Shown: positions 61,389-64,000 of the stretch, one piece after another | Numbering within the stretch: the stretch's first letter is position 1 | Layout: every line of letters starts with the position of its first letter | Assembly (NCBI GenBank): GCA_015060905.1 | Contig: SUXQ01000001.1 | Location: forward strand, 283,256-347,255 | DNA length: 64,000 nt | From: Bacteroidales bacterium | Lineage (GTDB): Bacteria > Bacteroidota > Bacteroidia > Bacteroidales > Bacteroidaceae | Direction of reading: 5' to 3' | Made by a program: the position numbers and the translations under genes | The notes under the pieces: generated by a model | What the model saw: only the letters and a program-made list of their open reading frames with translations | Database searches by the model: none | Told to the model about the DNA's origin: nothing

Positions 61389-64000
61389 ATGAAAAAGAAA
61401 TTATTTTTATTCAGTGTGCTTTTAACAATCTTTTTTGGCACACAAGTAAATGCTTCTATTAATCCTTATATGGGTAACTTAAAAGCAGAAAGCATAGAGA
61501 CAGAAGCGACCACGTTAGTAGCACAGAAATGGTCCGAAGAAACAGATTTACCGGGCTTGGGGCTTAAAAAATTAAATGATAATGGTTATTCCGGTATCTA
61601 TACTGTTCTTTTAGAGGATGGAGTTACCACATTGGGATTGTACAAAGATGCTAATTACTTATATGTAACCGGTATTAATACAACTGTCAAAGAGGTTACA
61701 ATTCCTAAGAATGTAACGATTAATGATGTAGTAGAAGTTGTTGATTATTTTGGTAAAAGTAATCTTGAGTGGGATTGGAGTGGCGCTACCAGTCTTACAA
61801 AATTATATAGTGATGGTGGAATTTACTCTTTTTATGCAAATTTCAGTAATTCTAATATAACCGATTTGTATGTAAATAGAATGTGCTACTTTACAAATAG
61901 TAATAGTAGTGGACTTTCAAATATTTACTTACATGTGCCTTATGGTTACGACCGTAATGAAGGCAAAAATAATTATGGATGGAACAGGTTTAAACGTGTT
62001 CTTGTAGGCGACGAAACCCCCGAGTATCCTGTGCCCTCTTATTCGCATTGGGTAATACCCGGCGAAAATGAAGGAGAATATTTTGGAATTTATCGTTATG
62101 AATATTATACTGAATGTAGTTATTATATAACTGAAATATTTACTGATAAGGATTCTGTATCATTGCCTACTGTAACACCAACGGCCGATAGCTTGCAAGT
62201 TATTACCTATTTTGGTCGTGAACATAATTCAGGGTCTGGGGTCTTGTGCGAACAAGCTCCCAATCTTAAAACTGTAACCGTTCCGGCGACTTATGATCAT
62301 GTGTATATAGATTGGTCATCTAACCCTATTCGTAATATATATATGCAGGGAAATGTGCCTTATACATATTGGTATTTATACTCATATATAAATGTTTATC
62401 CGACTGAAGAGTATTATTGGGGGTATAAATATAACAATGGTTGGGAAGATGCAAGCATCATACCTTATGGTTGGGATTACGAATGGATAACAGTAAATGT
62501 AAGCCGCAAAGGAGAGTTTGCACAGACATATATAGAGATGACCGATGCCGACTGGAGCTTGGGTGTTAACGTAAAAGTTACAGGTACGCTGAACGAGACA
62601 GACTTGCAGAATATAAATAATCTGACGAATCTAAGAAAGCTCGACCTTAGTGAAGCAGAATTTACCGACCTTCCTTCATCGTTCTTGTCGTGGCTAAGTG
62701 AATTATACGAAGTTGTACTCCCCTCATCTCTTGCAGTTATATCTTCCGATGCATTTTATAATTGTTCACGATTACATAAAGTGACAGCTCCCGGTGTCAA
62801 AAGTGTTGGTAGTTATGCTTTCTATAAGTGTGAAAATCTTGCCGATTTTGACCTTTCAAATGTTACAACAATTAATTCTCGGGCATTCTATGATTGCAGT
62901 TCGTTTAACCCTACAATGCTGTCTGCCGATTTAAGATATTTAGGTGAGTATGCGTTTTATAATACAGCTATAACAGAAGTAACAATTCCTGAAGGTATTA
63001 CTACAATAAATTCATCGGTATTCTATGACTGTAAACAACTTCAGAAAGTTACATTGCCCAATTCAATAACTTTAATTGACGGTGGTGCGTTCTATGGCTG
63101 TTCGAATCTTGTTGAGATTAATATTCCCGAGGGTGTTAATACGATTGGTGGCTCTGCTTTTTATGATTGTACGAGTCTAGTTGAAATTAATATCCCCGAG
63201 GGCGTTAATACGATTGAATATTCGGCATTCTATAACTGCAACAAAATAACAGAAATTACATTGCCATCTACTTTGCAATCAATTGGCAGTGATGTGTTTG
63301 ATAATTGCACATCCTTAACCACTGTAAAATGTAAAGCAATTGTACCGCCTGTTACTAATGGCGAATTTACATACAATGTAGACCTTAATCATTGTACTCT
63401 TTACATTGCACCGTTTACCATTGACGCTTATCGTGCAGCAAGTAATTGGGACAGATTCTATATTATGAAGCCTTTGGATGAGCCTGTAAAGAATATTTAT
63501 ATTAACAGGCCTATGACTTTCGACCTTTTATCAGAGGATAATGCAGTGTTGCAAGAGAATCCCAATATGACTCTTGACTGTAATTCACGTTCCTATGTTG
63601 GTCAGTTGTCGGCAAGCGGCGACGGAACATTGTCTGCCGGTGTATTCTCAATATATCATCAATTCTATCGTCGTACACAAAGCAGTTCGGATATTCGCAC
63701 TACATTGGTGAATAATGCCGAGAATATGCGTGCCGACAGTGTAACGTGCTCTATTCAGTTTGAAAAGAACTATTGGCATTTTATCTCTTTCCAATATGAT
63801 GTTAAGATGGAAGATATAATAGGATTGAATAATACCGATTTTGTCATTCGTCGCTACAATGGTGCCAACCGTGCATCGGGCGACGGCTCTACAAGTAATT
63901 GGGAACAACTCTCTGCCGGCGATGTGTTGGAAGCAGGAAAAGGTTATATTATTCAGGCTGCAAACAATTCATACGACGAGAATGGAAGTACCAATGCTGC
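61389..64000 (+). CDS. BspA-like leucine-rich repeat surface protein (partial)
   Basis: The reading frame stays open from the ATG at 61389 to the window edge: 870 codons with no stop, so the C-terminus is missing. It has a signal peptide (about 1-24, ending QVNA), an N-terminal beta-rich half without clear repeats (about 25-400), and LRR_5 repeats at about 425-660, for example FYNCSRLHKVTAPG, FYDCKQLQKVTLP and FYDCTSLVEINIP. A further domain (about 700-870) includes KNYWHFISFQYDVKMEDI. A sorting tail is expected beyond the edge. It is a distant relative of the protein at 41133-44066. Confidence 0.85.
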   Translation, partial: MKKKLFLFSVLLTIFFGTQVNASINPYMGNLKAESIETEATTLVAQKWSEETDLPGLGLKKLNDNGYSGIYTVLLEDGVTTLGLYKDANYLYVTGINTTVKEVTIPKNVTINDVVEVVDYFGKSNLEWDWSGATSLTKLYSDGGIYSFYANFSNSNITDLYVNRMCYFTNSNSSGLSNIYLHVPYGYDRNEGKNNYGWNRFKRVLVGDETPEYPVPSYSHWVIPGENEGEYFGIYRYEYYTECSYYITEIFTDKDSVSLPTVTPTADSLQVITYFGREHNSGSGVLCEQAPNLKTVTVPATYDHVYIDWSSNPIRNIYMQGNVPYTYWYLYSYINVYPTEEYYWGYKYNNGWEDASIIPYGWDYEWITVNVSRKGEFAQTYIEMTDADWSLGVNVKVTGTLNETDLQNINNLTNLRKLDLSEAEFTDLPSSFLSWLSELYEVVLPSSLAVISSDAFYNCSRLHKVTAPGVKSVGSYAFYKCENLADFDLSNVTTINSRAFYDCSSFNPTMLSADLRYLGEYAFYNTAITEVTIPEGITTINSSVFYDCKQLQKVTLPNSITLIDGGAFYGCSNLVEINIPEGVNTIGGSAFYDCTSLVEINIPEGVNTIEYSAFYNCNKITEITLPSTLQSIGSDVFDNCTSLTTVKCKAIVPPVTNGEFTYNVDLNHCTLYIAPFTIDAYRAASNWDRFYIMKPLDEPVKNIYINRPMTFDLLSEDNAVLQENPNMTLDCNSRSYVGQLSASGDGTLSAGVFSIYHQFYRRTQSSSDIRTTLVNNAENMRADSVTCSIQFEKNYWHFISFQYDVKMEDIIGLNNTDFVIRRYNGANRASGDGSTSNWEQLSAGDVLEAGKGYIIQAANNSYDENGSTNA

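Noticed and set aside
62641..63340. Repeats in the second BspA-like gene as a CRISPR array or satellite
   Set aside because: The repeat units are in-frame LRR_5 codons of about 23 residues with varying sequence, not identical direct repeats with spacers.

Overview
The window looks like chromosome of a gut- or mouth-type member of the order Bacteroidales. Several things point there. Promoters follow the TTTG / TAnnTTTG pattern and few starts have a Shine-Dalgarno sequence. Secreted proteins carry type IX secretion style C-terminal tails (41133-44066, 9464-13507). There are many secreted glycoside hydrolases (GH2, GH27, GH36, GH76, GH97), BspA-type leucine-rich repeat proteins, an exbB-X-exbD-exbD locus, and both tRNA genes lack an encoded CCA. 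Genus cannot be fixed from what is visible. No insertion sequence, prophage, plasmid gene or CRISPR array was found.

Layout. 1-2644 (minus): MATE transporter, cytidylate-kinase-like protein, YfcE-like phosphoesterase and the first codons of a probable methylmalonyl-CoA mutase small subunit. 2820-5073 (plus): mnmA and xseA. 5133-14739: a glycosidase block (GH2 beta-galactosidase, aldo/keto reductase, a 1347-residue GH76+GH97 enzyme) facing a divergent AraC-type regulator preceded by a duplicated promoter/dyad; it ends 8 bp before xseB, so it separates xseA from xseB. 15108-20773 (plus): ilvE, a DUF975-like membrane protein, trmB, mrp, a U32 protein and an LD-carboxypeptidase. 20804-25721 (minus): acyl-CoA ligase, then a small membrane protein, thiL, purine nucleoside phosphorylase and lpxK. 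25959-28548: tRNA-Ser(GGA) and the ExbB/ExbD system. 28620-29916 (minus): folA and thyA, divergent from an rRNA m5C methyltransferase, dsbD, a GH3-type ligase, an Ig-like lipoprotein, a DUF3108 protein, cysS, a glutaminyl cyclase and sufE (30059-40850).

40851-49371 holds a large BspA-like protein, a porin-like protein with a Gate-domain transporter, two lipoproteins, and a rod-shaped RNA candidate that resembles 6S RNA in shape. 49372-55966 holds a GH27 and a GH36 alpha-galactosidase and a second GH2, with tRNA-Ala(GGC) and ruvC among them. 56149-61111 holds a GtrA / epimerase / FAD-oxidoreductase set and a short Rel/SpoT protein. The window ends inside a second BspA-like protein.

The most unusual items are the GH76-CBM-GH97-CBM fusion with its divergent regulator, the rod-like RNA candidate, the xseA/xseB split, a dispersed palindromic repeat found in two places, and the Gate-domain transporter with an added soluble domain.
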